Assembly: GCA_020635115.1 (NCBI GenBank)
Contig: JACKAK010000010.1
Span: 89,251-153,250 of the forward strand
Reading direction: 5' to 3'
DNA from: Halobacteriovoraceae bacterium
GTDB taxonomy: Bacteria > Bdellovibrionota > Bacteriovoracia > Bacteriovoracales > Bacteriovoracaceae
Length of the DNA: 64,000 nucleotides
Below the pieces are notes generated by a model. That model worked only from the letters and a program-made list of their open reading frames with translations. It searched no databases and was not told where the DNA came from. This document shows positions 1 to 8,583 of the stretch, in pieces. Every line of letters begins with the position of its first letter. The first letter of the stretch is position 1. The translations under genes and the position numbers were made by a program.

Positions 1-2577
1 TGCATTATTAGTATCGTAGAGATCTTTTAATTCAGAAAGAGATTTACCTTTACCCATAATAGCGTCTGTTAAGACGTTACCTGGTAAGTTTGTTGATAGA
101 AATGTTCCAAATTTTGGGGCCTTCCCATTTGCTCTTAATTTTGTATAGTCTTCTTTTGACAATAGTGGGTGATTAGCAGACATGAATGATAAAGGGGATT
201 TACCTCTGGCCATTGTTTCCATTATATGTTGACCAAAGATCATATCGTAATAAGTTGGAAAAAGTTTGATCATAAGAGCATAAATTTTTGCCATAAACGT
301 TATCATTGCTTGAATAACATCTAAATTTTTATATTTTTTGAGAGCAGAGTGAGATTTTGTACTTAACCATTCTGCAAATACTTTAAAAGAGCCAACTGCT
401 TTCATCTTAGCAAGGTCAGCACTTACTCTAACCCTATCTAGAAGTTTTACAGAAGAAGCAGAGGCAAAAATGATGAGAGGATAGAGTGATAATAAAGTTA
501 CAACCCCAGCACGTTGAATCCACTTGTATTCTGCATCAGTGACAATTCTATGAAAATCACTGTTCATAAATGTATTAATGTAAGTTTGAAACCATACAGA
601 AGAGCCCTGATAAATTTCAACAATGCCTACATGTGCAGCGATTGAGGCCGCAACAGCGATAGCGGTTATTTTTGTAACTCTTTTCAAATTATCAATATTT
701 AAAATTTTATCGAAAAAATCTTGTTCTACGTATGCTCCATATGATTTTCCTGAAAGATGCTCAGTAAGTAGGAGGTCAACTGAGGCGTTCAAATTTTTAG
801 CATTTAGTCCTTCGGTAATAAAATCTCTACGTTTTTGAACATCTGGTTTTTCAGATATTTTGAGGGTTGGAATTTTTAGATCAATTTCCTTAATTGTTTC
901 AGGTGCTCGTTCGAACACGATTTTTTGAGAGTTATGCCATTCTAATGAAGATATATCCTCATTGCTAGAATTATTGGCCTTAGACTGAAGGACTTTAGCG
1001 TGATCAATCATATCGATTACACTATCTCTTGAGTATTTCAATGCGGAACCTTCAACCGCTTGTCTTGAGGTATTATCTTGGATACCAAGAATTTTATTTT
1101 CATATTCTTTATAAAGATCGCCAATTCTAGCCCCATCTTTGTCTTTTGCATCTAGAAGGACCTTCAATTTTTCAAGTGGTAAATAGGGTGCATTTGCATT
1201 TTTTTTGAATTTCTTCAATGCTAATTTAGCATTGGAATAGAGAACTTTTTTTGTTGAGGCGTCTAAATTTTCAAATTTTTCTCTATCATAGTTTTTAAAC
1301 TCTTTAATCATCTGAAAATCTATAAAAGCAGACTCAACTGAAGAAAGTGTAGTACTTGTGGCCTTCTTCAATATTTCTTCAAAATATTCCAAATTAAGAG
1401 TCTCATCTTCAAAATCTATTTTAGGACTTTCTATACCAGATTTATTGTATAACCCATCTATTAGAACTTGTAGTCCATGAGATTTTTGCTGGAAAGCGGT
1501 TTCAAGATCTATACTTGTTTTATAGAGATTTAACTTGTCTCTTATGTCAATGAAACTTTTTGCCTCTTCGATGACAAATTTATGATATTCTGGAATGACA
1601 AAAGAACTTTGACCTTTGTTTTCAGTAACGGTATCGGTATTCCAGTACCTTCTCATTGTTTCACTTATTGTTTCAGTATATATTGCATGAGTAGCAGCAG
1701 CGGATTTAGCGGCCATAAAAGTCATTGCTTTATGCACTTTCCCTGAAATTGCCTCATTTGAAAAAATCCCTTCTACTCTTCTTGATCCGTCCTTTTGTTC
1801 ATTATAAATAACTATTTGACCAGTTTTAATAACAGGTCGTTTTTGTTCATCTTGGGGGATGATTACATCATTTTGATCTATTTGTTCAGTGGCAAATTTT
1901 TCTACTTCATCTATAGAAAAGATTTCAATTCCACGTCCAATTTGAGTGATTTTAGTGCTCTCATTCAATTCTTTATCGGTAATCATTGTGTCACTTTTTG
2001 CATGATAAAGTGTAATCGTTGGAAGTGATGTTCTGAATGCGTATTGTCTGGCAAATCTTTTTTCTAATAAATAGATTTTTTTATCTTTTGTTATGAAATA
2101 TACATTTTCATGGTCCTGAAATATTGAGGTAACTTCAAGATTTTCAAAGATATGCTCGACAATATTTTTATTTCCATTTTTTCCATATATAGTAAGCTTA
2201 CCATCTTCTAGACCAAATTCTATTGTATCAATTCTGAAAAATGGGACATGTTTGTTTGTTACTGCAATGTCATAAACTTCGTTATTGGCCAAATCAACAA
2301 CCTTCTGTCCGACAAAATTGAATGGGTCAATAACTTCCATAGGAAGGTCTTTCAATTGTCCTCTGTTAAGTGCGTTGAGCATATTATCAAGTTCTGCAAG
2401 TTCTTTCCGGTCAAGATTATTTAAATTTTGGCTCAACTTAAGAAAGCTTTCCATCGTTATTTCTAATTCAGGTGCGGATTGATTTTTTGCTATTGCCTGA
2501 TATGGTGTCAAAATTGAGAGGAAGATTGAAAATGATGTAATTATGGCAGATAACTTTCGTTTTAGTGATATGTACAT
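1..2577 (-). CDS. Large exported/membrane protein, unknown function (C-terminus beyond left edge)
   Basis: An uninterrupted reading frame of 859 codons begins at 2577 and runs off the left edge, so the C-terminus is missing. The start is well supported by a strong Shine-Dalgarno (GAGGAGAGG) just upstream. Residues 1-30 form a signal peptide or N-terminal anchor ending in YQAIA. A long polar, charged region follows, with weak coiled-coil character in the middle (about 330-560). Two hydrophobic segments lie near residues 629-650 and 689-711, and a third weaker one near 755-780. I recognise no enzyme motif or family. It is probably an envelope protein with a large periplasmic part. The reading is confident, the function is unknown. 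Confidence 0.85.
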   Translation of the reverse strand, partial: MYISLKRKLSAIITSFSIFLSILTPYQAIAKNQSAPELEITMESFLKLSQNLNNLDRKELAELDNMLNALNRGQLKDLPMEVIDPFNFVGQKVVDLANNEVYDIAVTNKHVPFFRIDTIEFGLEDGKLTIYGKNGNKNIVEHIFENLEVTSIFQDHENVYFITKDKKIYLLEKRFARQYAFRTSLPTITLYHAKSDTMITDKELNESTKITQIGRGIEIFSIDEVEKFATEQIDQNDVIIPQDEQKRPVIKTGQIVIYNEQKDGSRRVEGIFSNEAISGKVHKAMTFMAAKSAAATHAIYTETISETMRRYWNTDTVTENKGQSSFVIPEYHKFVIEEAKSFIDIRDKLNLYKTSIDLETAFQQKSHGLQVLIDGLYNKSGIESPKIDFEDETLNLEYFEEILKKATSTTLSSVESAFIDFQMIKEFKNYDREKFENLDASTKKVLYSNAKLALKKFKKNANAPYLPLEKLKVLLDAKDKDGARIGDLYKEYENKILGIQDNTSRQAVEGSALKYSRDSVIDMIDHAKVLQSKANNSSNEDISSLEWHNSQKIVFERAPETIKEIDLKIPTLKISEKPDVQKRRDFITEGLNAKNLNASVDLLLTEHLSGKSYGAYVEQDFFDKILNIDNLKRVTKITAIAVAASIAAHVGIVEIYQGSSVWFQTYINTFMNSDFHRIVTDAEYKWIQRAGVVTLLSLYPLIIFASASSVKLLDRVRVSADLAKMKAVGSFKVFAEWLSTKSHSALKKYKNLDVIQAMITFMAKIYALMIKLFPTYYDMIFGQHIMETMARGKSPLSFMSANHPLLSKEDYTKLRANGKAPKFGTFLSTNLPGNVLTDAIMGKGKSLSELKDLYDTNNA

Positions 2578-2967
2578 TTAAGACCTCTCCTCAATTTACA
2601 ATAAATACCGAGCATATTTTTATGCCTTAAATTCATAATTTATAATAGAAATATCTAGCAAAATGAAAAAAATTACATTTATAGAAATAAAAGTTATTTA
2701 TAATTTTCCAATTATGAAAAATGTTTCAGCAAATATATAAATCGTTTAATATTAATGCTTTGCAGTTTTAGCATCTATACACTTGGAGACTTAGACTCAA
2801 TGACTTACTATGAAATGCTTATAAATTCTGAGAAACTTTTTAAAAGTATCTGAAATCTTGTTAAAGGCCTTAAAATTGAAAAAATGGTAGGGTTTCAGCT
2901 GTTGATTAAAAACCTATTCAAACCTGTTCATGTGCCTTGTTAACTATTTAAAATCTTATAAATTTTT
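2578..2967. other. AT-rich intergenic region
   Basis: This stretch separates the large leftward gene from the IS607-type remnant. It is very AT-rich and contains the leader of the leftward gene and probably the original left end of the insertion element. I see no convincing gene, tRNA or strong promoter consensus. A small inverted repeat (GCATA-TTTT-TATGC, 2612-2625) lies in the leader but is too short to call functional. Confidence 0.6.
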
Positions 2968-2995
2968 CCTCCTGCTAAAATAAGTAATCAGGAGG
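2968..2995 (+). promoter_or_regulatory. Inverted repeat covering the Shine-Dalgarno of the tnpA remnant
   Basis: CCTCCTG (2968-2974) and CAGGAGG (2989-2995) are perfect complements separated by 14 nt. The right arm is the consensus ribosome binding site of the rightward ATG at 3001. In RNA the left arm could mask this site, an arrangement that would keep transposase translation low. Confidence 0.5.
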
Positions 2996-3299
2996 TTCGT
3001 ATGTTTATTTCAATAGGTAAGGCCAGTATAATGATGGGCGTTTCTGTCACAACTTTAAGGTCATCACTAAAGTCCAGTCCATCAAAGAAACCTTCTCTTT
3101 TTAGTTGTTTTGCTTTTCCCATTAACTTTGCCATTTTTCTTTGGTCCACTCCAAGTGCTTTATAAAATCCATAGGCCGCACCTGTCCATTGTTCCCACGC
3201 AAAGAGAATCTCACCAAGAAGTTCATCTGGCAGGTTTGTGATTTTCCCCTTGGGAGTTCTGTAAGAACTAATTTTTTTACTCAAAATTGTTAAATCCAT
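2988..3299 (-). CDS. Small protein inside the IS607-type remnant, unknown function
   Basis: This is a 103-residue frame. I chose the ATG at 3299 because AGGAGG lies upstream at the right distance; a longer version starting at 3350 lacks such a site. Residues 10-75 are compact and mixed in charge (RTPKGK, a Trp pair near 35-38, then a basic helix-turn-helix-like stretch ending KAKQLKREG), suggesting a small DNA-binding or transposition accessory protein. The last about 23 residues are read antisense through the tnpA remnant and are probably a fortuitous extension after a rearrangement near 3061. I cannot name the family. Confidence 0.5.
   Translation of the reverse strand: MDLTILSKKISSYRTPKGKITNLPDELLGEILFAWEQWTGAAYGFYKALGVDQRKMAKLMGKAKQLKREGFFDGLDFSDDLKVVTETPIIILALPIEINIRTS
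3001..3060 (+). pseudogene. 5' remnant of an IS607-type tnpA (serine recombinase with MerR-like HTH)
   Basis: The rightward frame starts with ATG behind a consensus AGGAGG. It encodes MFISIGKASIMMGVSVTTLR, matching the usual start of IS607-family TnpA, whose MerR-like helix-turn-helix reads SIGKAAKxLGVSxxTLR followed by a Trp and basic residues. The match stops abruptly after 20 codons; the expected continuation and the serine recombinase domain are absent. Together with the tnpB fragment at 3363-3719 in the same orientation, this marks the two ends of one decayed element. Family assignment is from memory of the motif. Confidence 0.65.
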
Positions 3300-3362
3300 T
3301 ATTAAAACCTCCTGTTTTATGGATAGTTCTAATATCTCAGGAAAAATCAAATTGAAAAGACG

Positions 3363-3719
3363 GGGAACTTTGACGATTTACAATTGAAATACAAATCAGC
3401 TCTTAACGACAATGTCCTTTTTGTGGCGGATAGATTTTATCCAAGCTCAAAAAAGTGTGGCCGATGTGGCAAGATCAAGAATGACTTGAAGCTTAAAGAC
3501 AGAAGGTATAAGTGTTCCCACTGTGGATTGGATATTGACAGAGATTTAAACGCGGCAATTAACTTAGAAAGTCTTGTTAATCATAGAATACGGGGAGCTG
3601 CCTCGGAATTTACGCCTAAGGAGATGACGGCAATTGATCTTTGGAAACTATCTAAAGATAAAACCAGCATCGATGAACTAGGAAATGAACACCAGAATTA
3701 TGTGAGTAGTTTTGGGTAA
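3363..3719 (+). pseudogene. 3' fragment of a TnpB (IS605/IS607-type OrfB, Cas12-like nuclease)
   Basis: The fragment encodes the C-terminal zinc ribbon of TnpB: the block DRFYPSSKKC, a CGRC knuckle, a CSHC knuckle, then DRDLNAAINL, which carries the last catalytic Asp of the RuvC-like nuclease. It ends with a typical TnpB tail. About two thirds of the protein, including the first RuvC residues, is missing, so it cannot be an active nuclease. In-frame similarity begins near 3363 (FDDLQLKYKSAL). In intact elements the guide (omega) RNA is made from this 3' end and the adjoining right end, so a relic of that RNA may persist at about 3650-3770. Confidence 0.8.
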
Positions 3720-3816
3720 GTTTCATTCAGCGGAAACTAATTATCCATAGATGTTTCCCAACCGATAATAAAAAAAAATCTACCGCTCTAAAGGTTAAAG
3801 TCGGTGAAAGCTAATT

Positions 3817-6800
3817 TTACTTTTTTTTTTCTACTTTTGAAGTAGTTAGGATCAGTTCTACTATTTTGTGAACATTCATTTTAAGTAACTCATTTTTGTC
3901 ATATCTTTCTGGCCAAAGTCTAGGGAGTTCATCAATCTGACCTCGTAGTATGAGATCTTTATTGGCGGCCACTTCATCAACCTTAGATACTGGTGTAAAA
4001 TGCGGAACGCTTTGCAAGATTTCAGGAGCTTCATTTATGAGTGACTTTATGGCCAGAACAATATCTACAAAATGATCCAGTTCGGCCTTAGAAAAAGATT
4101 CTGTTGGCTCAATCATAAGTCCAAAGGCCTCTGGAAAAGCAACTGTGGGGGCGTGTAAACCAAAATCTAAAAACAACTTACCAACTCTAGCAATGGCCAA
4201 AGTCTTTGGTGTTCCGGCTTCTGCCATTTTTTTGAATTCTTGATCACTAAGCGTAATAATAAATTCATGCATCCTGGGATTATTTCCACAGTCACTTGGC
4301 AGGGTGATAAAAGAACCTTTAATCTTCGAATGTAAATATCTTGCACTAAGAACTGCAAATGCTGACATTTCTTTAATGCCTTCACTCCCCAGAGCTTTTA
4401 AATAAGTATAGGCCCTAATTTTATGAGCAAAATTCCCCATATGTCTATGAAAACTACCAATACTCTTAGGCGCCTTGTACACAGAAAACTTATCATTTTC
4501 CTTAGCAACTTGAATTCCCGGTATATAATCGACAAGCTTTTCACTAACAGCAACTATCGCATCTCCAGGGCCACCTCCACCATGTGGTATCGTCCATGTT
4601 TTATGCAAATTATTATGAACTGCATCGACACCCATTTCTGCAAGATTCACCCAACCCGCAATCGCATTCATATTGGCGCCATCCATATATACGAGAGCAT
4701 CGATAGAGTGAAGGATACCGGCCATTTGTTTAAAAGAAGTTTCAAATACTCCAGATGTATTTGGATTTGTAACCATGATTCCCATGATTCGCTTTCCATA
4801 TTCTTGTACATAATTATTAATTTGATCAATATTCATCAAACCATTTTCATCGGCCTCGACGGTTAATATACCTGAGATTGAGTCTTTTGTTTTCTTACTA
4901 ATCAGTCCGGCCATTGTCGCTGTTGCTGGATTTGTGCCGTGAGCTGATCGGGGTATAAGAATCAAATCTCTTATTTCTCCCTTATCTCTATGATATGCCT
5001 GAAACATTTTTATCCCAACCAGTTCTCCTTGTGCTCCAGCAACTGGTTGTGTTACTACTGCGGCCAAACCAGTCATACTCTTAAACATTTCTTGTGTTTC
5101 ATAAAGAATATGCAAACATCCTTGAGCATCTTCTTCTGGCACATCAGGGTGTATATCAGTAAAGCCACTTAAAGAAGCTGCATAATCATTTATATAGGGA
5201 TTATACTTCATCGTACATGAACCGAGAGGGTAAATGGAATCATCCGGGCTGACATTGAGATGAGATAATTGCTGATAGTAATTTTTAAGCTCTTCGGGCC
5301 CATATTTCCTAAGACCTACCTTAGATTTTCTTAAAAGATTCGTTGGAATTTCTAAAATAGGTTCTGCTTGATTGTGTTTACCTCCACAAGAGAGAATAAA
5401 ATCATGTAATTTCTCAACATCTTCATCTGATTGCCAATCAGAAAATGAAACAAGTATCGCATTTTCATCTCCAACCTGATTTGTTAAATTCACTCCAATA
5501 TGTAAATCTTCCAAAGATGCCTTTTTGATGAGGTCATTTGCTTGAATATTTTTAAATTTGATTGCTACTTCATTGTAAAAAGTAGAGGTCGGATAGAGAA
5601 GTTCGACTTCTGTTAAACCAGAAATTAATTGTGCAAAATCAACGGCCCTTTTTCTCCCAAGTAAATGAGCTTGTGACATACCTTCATCGCCTCTTTGTAG
5701 TAAGGCCGCTCCTGCAATAGTGGCCACAAAGGATTGATTTGAACAGATATTTGAAGTTGCTTTCTCTCTTCTAATGTGTTGTTCACGTGTTGAGAGAACC
5801 ATTGCTAGACACTCTTTACCATCTCTATCAACGGCCCTTCCTACATATCTACCTGCAGTTGATCTGATAGATATTTTGTCTTTTTCATTATAGCGGATAC
5901 CAAAAATTCCTAGACCAGGCCCTCCAAAATTAGGCCCTAAACAAAGATGTTGTCCTTCTCCCACTATGATATCTGCACCTTGGGCAGAAGTCCCAAATTC
6001 ACTTGGTGGAATAAGACCGCTTTGGCCTAAAAGCATTGGATCAAATATGGCGACTGATTTTATAGATTTTTCAAAACATAAATCAGTAATCTCGTGGATA
6101 TCTTCAAGTATACCCATCGCATTGACTTGAGGAAAACAGATACAAGAATATTCATTCTCTTTATTTTCAATTTTTTTCTTTAAGCTTTCGATGTCAACTT
6201 TACCTTTTTTGCGGTCAAAGGGAATCAACTCTATCGTGGTGTCTGTCTCAATTGCTTGAGTCATTAAAACTTCAATATCTGATTTGTAAATAGATTCAAA
6301 AACGAGTGCCTTGTTTCCACTTTTCTTTAGACGATTAGCAGTTTGAATTGCTTCAAATAAACATGTAGATCTATCGTACAATGAAGCATTGATGGCCTCA
6401 AAACCAGTTAATTTTGACAGAACACTAGAATATATCCACAAGCTATTTAATGTACCTTGGGATCTTTCAGGTTGATATGGAGTATATGCGGTAGTTAGTC
6501 CTCTTAAGCTACAAACAAAAGGAACAATTTCAGGAACCTTATATTGCTGCAATCCATGTCCTAAAAAGGAAGCTTTAATATTATTTTTTCGAGAGAGATC
6601 TTCCATATGTTTTACAAGGTCGTTGTATTCAATTTTGTCTGTAATGTGAGGGGTTTTTGAGAAAATAATATTATCATCAATGTGTTTGTAGAGTTGTTCA
6701 TAAGAGGTTAGTTTGATTTCCTCAAGCATTAATCGTTTTTCTTCTTTTGAAGCGATAATAAAGTTTTGAGCAAGTTCTCTTTTGAGTTCTTGGGGATTAT

Positions 6801-6822
6801 AGGGTAGTGAACTTTTAGTCAT
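3817..6822 (-). CDS. gcvP: Glycine dehydrogenase (decarboxylating), fused PA+PB type, P-protein of the glycine cleavage system
   Basis: A 1001-residue PLP enzyme that decarboxylates glycine and loads the aminomethyl group onto GcvH lipoate. The N-terminal half (about 1-480) resembles the GcvPA subunit (YQPERSQG, NASLYDRST), and the C-terminal half resembles GcvPB, with GSCTMKYNP near residue 525 and the PLP-lysine block NLHKTW followed by PHGGGGPG near residue 740. CTMKYNP is the two-subunit signature; the ordinary one-chain enzyme reads CTMKLN. So this looks like a secondary fusion of gcvPA and gcvPB. No gcvT or gcvH is nearby. The gene diverges from rsmJ with only 41 bp between start codons. 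Confidence 0.95.
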   Translation of the reverse strand: MTKSSLPYNPQELKRELAQNFIIASKEEKRLMLEEIKLTSYEQLYKHIDDNIIFSKTPHITDKIEYNDLVKHMEDLSRKNNIKASFLGHGLQQYKVPEIVPFVCSLRGLTTAYTPYQPERSQGTLNSLWIYSSVLSKLTGFEAINASLYDRSTCLFEAIQTANRLKKSGNKALVFESIYKSDIEVLMTQAIETDTTIELIPFDRKKGKVDIESLKKKIENKENEYSCICFPQVNAMGILEDIHEITDLCFEKSIKSVAIFDPMLLGQSGLIPPSEFGTSAQGADIIVGEGQHLCLGPNFGGPGLGIFGIRYNEKDKISIRSTAGRYVGRAVDRDGKECLAMVLSTREQHIRREKATSNICSNQSFVATIAGAALLQRGDEGMSQAHLLGRKRAVDFAQLISGLTEVELLYPTSTFYNEVAIKFKNIQANDLIKKASLEDLHIGVNLTNQVGDENAILVSFSDWQSDEDVEKLHDFILSCGGKHNQAEPILEIPTNLLRKSKVGLRKYGPEELKNYYQQLSHLNVSPDDSIYPLGSCTMKYNPYINDYAASLSGFTDIHPDVPEEDAQGCLHILYETQEMFKSMTGLAAVVTQPVAGAQGELVGIKMFQAYHRDKGEIRDLILIPRSAHGTNPATATMAGLISKKTKDSISGILTVEADENGLMNIDQINNYVQEYGKRIMGIMVTNPNTSGVFETSFKQMAGILHSIDALVYMDGANMNAIAGWVNLAEMGVDAVHNNLHKTWTIPHGGGGPGDAIVAVSEKLVDYIPGIQVAKENDKFSVYKAPKSIGSFHRHMGNFAHKIRAYTYLKALGSEGIKEMSAFAVLSARYLHSKIKGSFITLPSDCGNNPRMHEFIITLSDQEFKKMAEAGTPKTLAIARVGKLFLDFGLHAPTVAFPEAFGLMIEPTESFSKAELDHFVDIVLAIKSLINEAPEILQSVPHFTPVSKVDEVAANKDLILRGQIDELPRLWPERYDKNELLKMNVHKIVELILTTSKVEKKK

Positions 6823-6863
6823 ATGTTATTAACCTTTGATAAATATAGGAGAGCTAAAATACA

Positions 6864-7613
6864 ATGAAGGATTTAGATTATAAAGGAGATTTTATTTACG
6901 TAGATTCTGATATTGATCTTCCAATTCATCTTCGCTTATTATTTGAATCTGAGAACATATATAAAATAGGGCCAACTGCTGCAGAGCTTTCAAAAAGTCG
7001 TTTTTACTTCAAATTCAGCAAGTATCTGAGTCTTTTTGACAACGTGATGAAAAAAGAGATTTTTTTTGATTTGAATAAAGAATATTTTCTTAGGTCAAAT
7101 AAAAAAGGATCTTTACCGTTCGGTCCTTTGGGAAGGGCCGTCGGAAAGGATAAGGATGTTCATCTCATTGATGCGACTTGTGGAACAGGTAAAGACATGA
7201 TTCTTTTTCTATCCATGGGCGTGAAAAAAATTTCAGCATACGAAAGGTCTCCTTGGGTCTACCCATTGCTTTTAGATTCAACTAAAAACTTGTTTAAAGA
7301 ATTTCCTATTTTAGAAGATTCGATATCCTTAAATTTTGGAATGCCTGGTAATATTTCTGCTGATATCATTTACTACGATCCCATGTATCCCACAAAAAAT
7401 AAGTCGGCCTTATCAAGAAAAGAAATGGAATTTTTTAAAACAATTATTGGTAGTGATAGTGATAGCAAGGAAGAGTTAGAAAGGTTACGAAATTTCGATG
7501 TGAAAAGAGTCATCGTGAAAAGACCAATTAAGGCGAAGGACTTGTTAAATAAACCTCATTTCTCTGTAAAAGGTACTACAACTCGCTATGATATTTATTT
7601 AAAAAATAAGTAA
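6864..7613 (+). CDS. rsmJ: 16S rRNA (guanine-1516-N2)-methyltransferase-like protein
   Basis: This 249-residue protein matches the RsmJ (DUF548) family, SAM-dependent methyltransferases acting on G1516 of 16S rRNA. Visible motifs are the SAM-binding DATCGTGKD, an acidic strand-2 residue in AYERSPW, the catalytic-type DPMYP with KSALSRKEM after it, and the C-terminal VIVKRP and RYDIY blocks. The N-terminal 80 residues are less conserved. The start has AGGAGAG at good spacing. Any gcvP promoter must lie in or near the 41-bp divergent gap. Confidence 0.9.
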   Translation: MKDLDYKGDFIYVDSDIDLPIHLRLLFESENIYKIGPTAAELSKSRFYFKFSKYLSLFDNVMKKEIFFDLNKEYFLRSNKKGSLPFGPLGRAVGKDKDVHLIDATCGTGKDMILFLSMGVKKISAYERSPWVYPLLLDSTKNLFKEFPILEDSISLNFGMPGNISADIIYYDPMYPTKNKSALSRKEMEFFKTIIGSDSDSKEELERLRNFDVKRVIVKRPIKAKDLLNKPHFSVKGTTTRYDIYLKNK

Positions 7614-7700
7614 GAAAGAGTAAGAAAAACTCCTAACAGTATCTTCAATTAGATGTAAGAAAATGTGAGGTGTATTCAAAAAAAAACTTCTATATAGTTT

Positions 7701-7716
7701 TCTCCAACACTGGAGA
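7701..7716 (+). promoter_or_regulatory. Hairpin enclosing the apaG ribosome binding site
   Basis: TCTCCA (7701-7706), a 4-nt loop ACAC and TGGAGA (7711-7716) form a perfect stem just before the apaG start. The right arm contains the GGAGAG Shine-Dalgarno, so folding would block initiation. This is a structural observation only. Confidence 0.45.
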
Positions 7717-7721
7717 GACAT

Positions 7722-8165
7722 ATGGAATTGATTACTCATTTGTATGGTAAAGAAACCGAAGACGTTGTAGTTAATGTAACACCTTTTTTTATGGAAGAAA
7801 GATCCAATCCCAGGCTTGGAATTTATTTTTTTGCCTACAAAGTAAGTATAACAAACTTAGGAAATCAAAATGTAAAAGTCCTAGGCAGAACATGGAAAAT
7901 TCGCGATGGTAAAGGACAAGAAGAAATCGTGAAAGGTCAAGGAGTTGTCGGCAAGTTTCCAAATATTTCACCAGGTTCTACTTTTGAATATACATCTTTT
8001 TGTCCACTTGAAACTCCCTCTGGTAATATGAGAGGGGAATTTCATCTCGAAAGTGAAGACTCAAAAAAATTTGATGCCGACATCCCATTGTTTTTTCTTA
8101 GAACTCCTTTTGACAATATAACAAAATCTATTGACGGAGAAGTTGGCCAGTACGCAGCCCTTTAA
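7722..8165 (+). CDS. apaG: ApaG-domain protein
   Basis: A 147-residue single-domain protein of the ApaG family, an immunoglobulin-like fold linked in enterobacteria to Co/Mg homeostasis and Ap4A levels, with no settled biochemical role. Diagnostic blocks are FAYKVSITN, a GRTWKI strand, VVGKFPNISPG, and the CPLETPSGNMRGEF segment. Length is slightly above the usual 125. It has no signal peptide and should be cytoplasmic. A hairpin covers its ribosome binding site. It follows rsmJ in the same direction after 108 bp. Confidence 0.9.
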   Translation: MELITHLYGKETEDVVVNVTPFFMEERSNPRLGIYFFAYKVSITNLGNQNVKVLGRTWKIRDGKGQEEIVKGQGVVGKFPNISPGSTFEYTSFCPLETPSGNMRGEFHLESEDSKKFDADIPLFFLRTPFDNITKSIDGEVGQYAAL

Positions 8166-8212
8166 AGTAAAACCTATTTGACTCAACCCACTTTAAATGA
8201 GATTAGATCATT

Positions 8213-8506
8213 ATGAAAAAAGATGATATCAGTTTAAGTGCAGAGTTAGATGGAAAAGTTATCTATTTAACTATTGAACATGATCCTACCTATTTATCTC
8301 CTGCAGATCAAACAGTAGATAAAAATACGAAACGGGCAATCAAAAAAGGAAAAGTTTCCTTTTACAATATTCTCATTTCTGTGAACGATAATTTCAACCA
8401 GTACTACCTTCCTTCTCAAATTTTTGCTTCAGATGAAAAGATATTAATGAGAGAGCTTAGTGAGCTCATTAACGAAGAAGACTTTCTTAAACGAATAAAC
8501 AAGTAA
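8213..8506 (+). CDS. Small hypothetical protein
   Basis: A 97-residue soluble, charged protein with no signal peptide, no membrane segment and no motif I recognise. It begins with alternating beta-type sequence (ISLSAELDGKVIYLTIEHD) and ends in a short acidic/basic helix. It sits between apaG and the PfkB kinase in the same orientation, 47 bp after apaG, so co-transcription is likely. Reading-frame length and context favour a real gene. Confidence 0.65.
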   Translation: MKKDDISLSAELDGKVIYLTIEHDPTYLSPADQTVDKNTKRAIKKGKVSFYNILISVNDNFNQYYLPSQIFASDEKILMRELSELINEEDFLKRINK

Positions 8507-8583
8507 TTTAATAGACAGTGAAGCTATTCATACTTTTAATATTGAGTTATACTCCTTAGCAATAATTTAAAAGGGAAAACATA

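Noticed and set aside
4423..5172. Rightward frames of 147 and 60 codons inside gcvP.
   Set aside because: They are antisense to conserved GcvP domains and have no independent support; they come from codon usage of the real gene.
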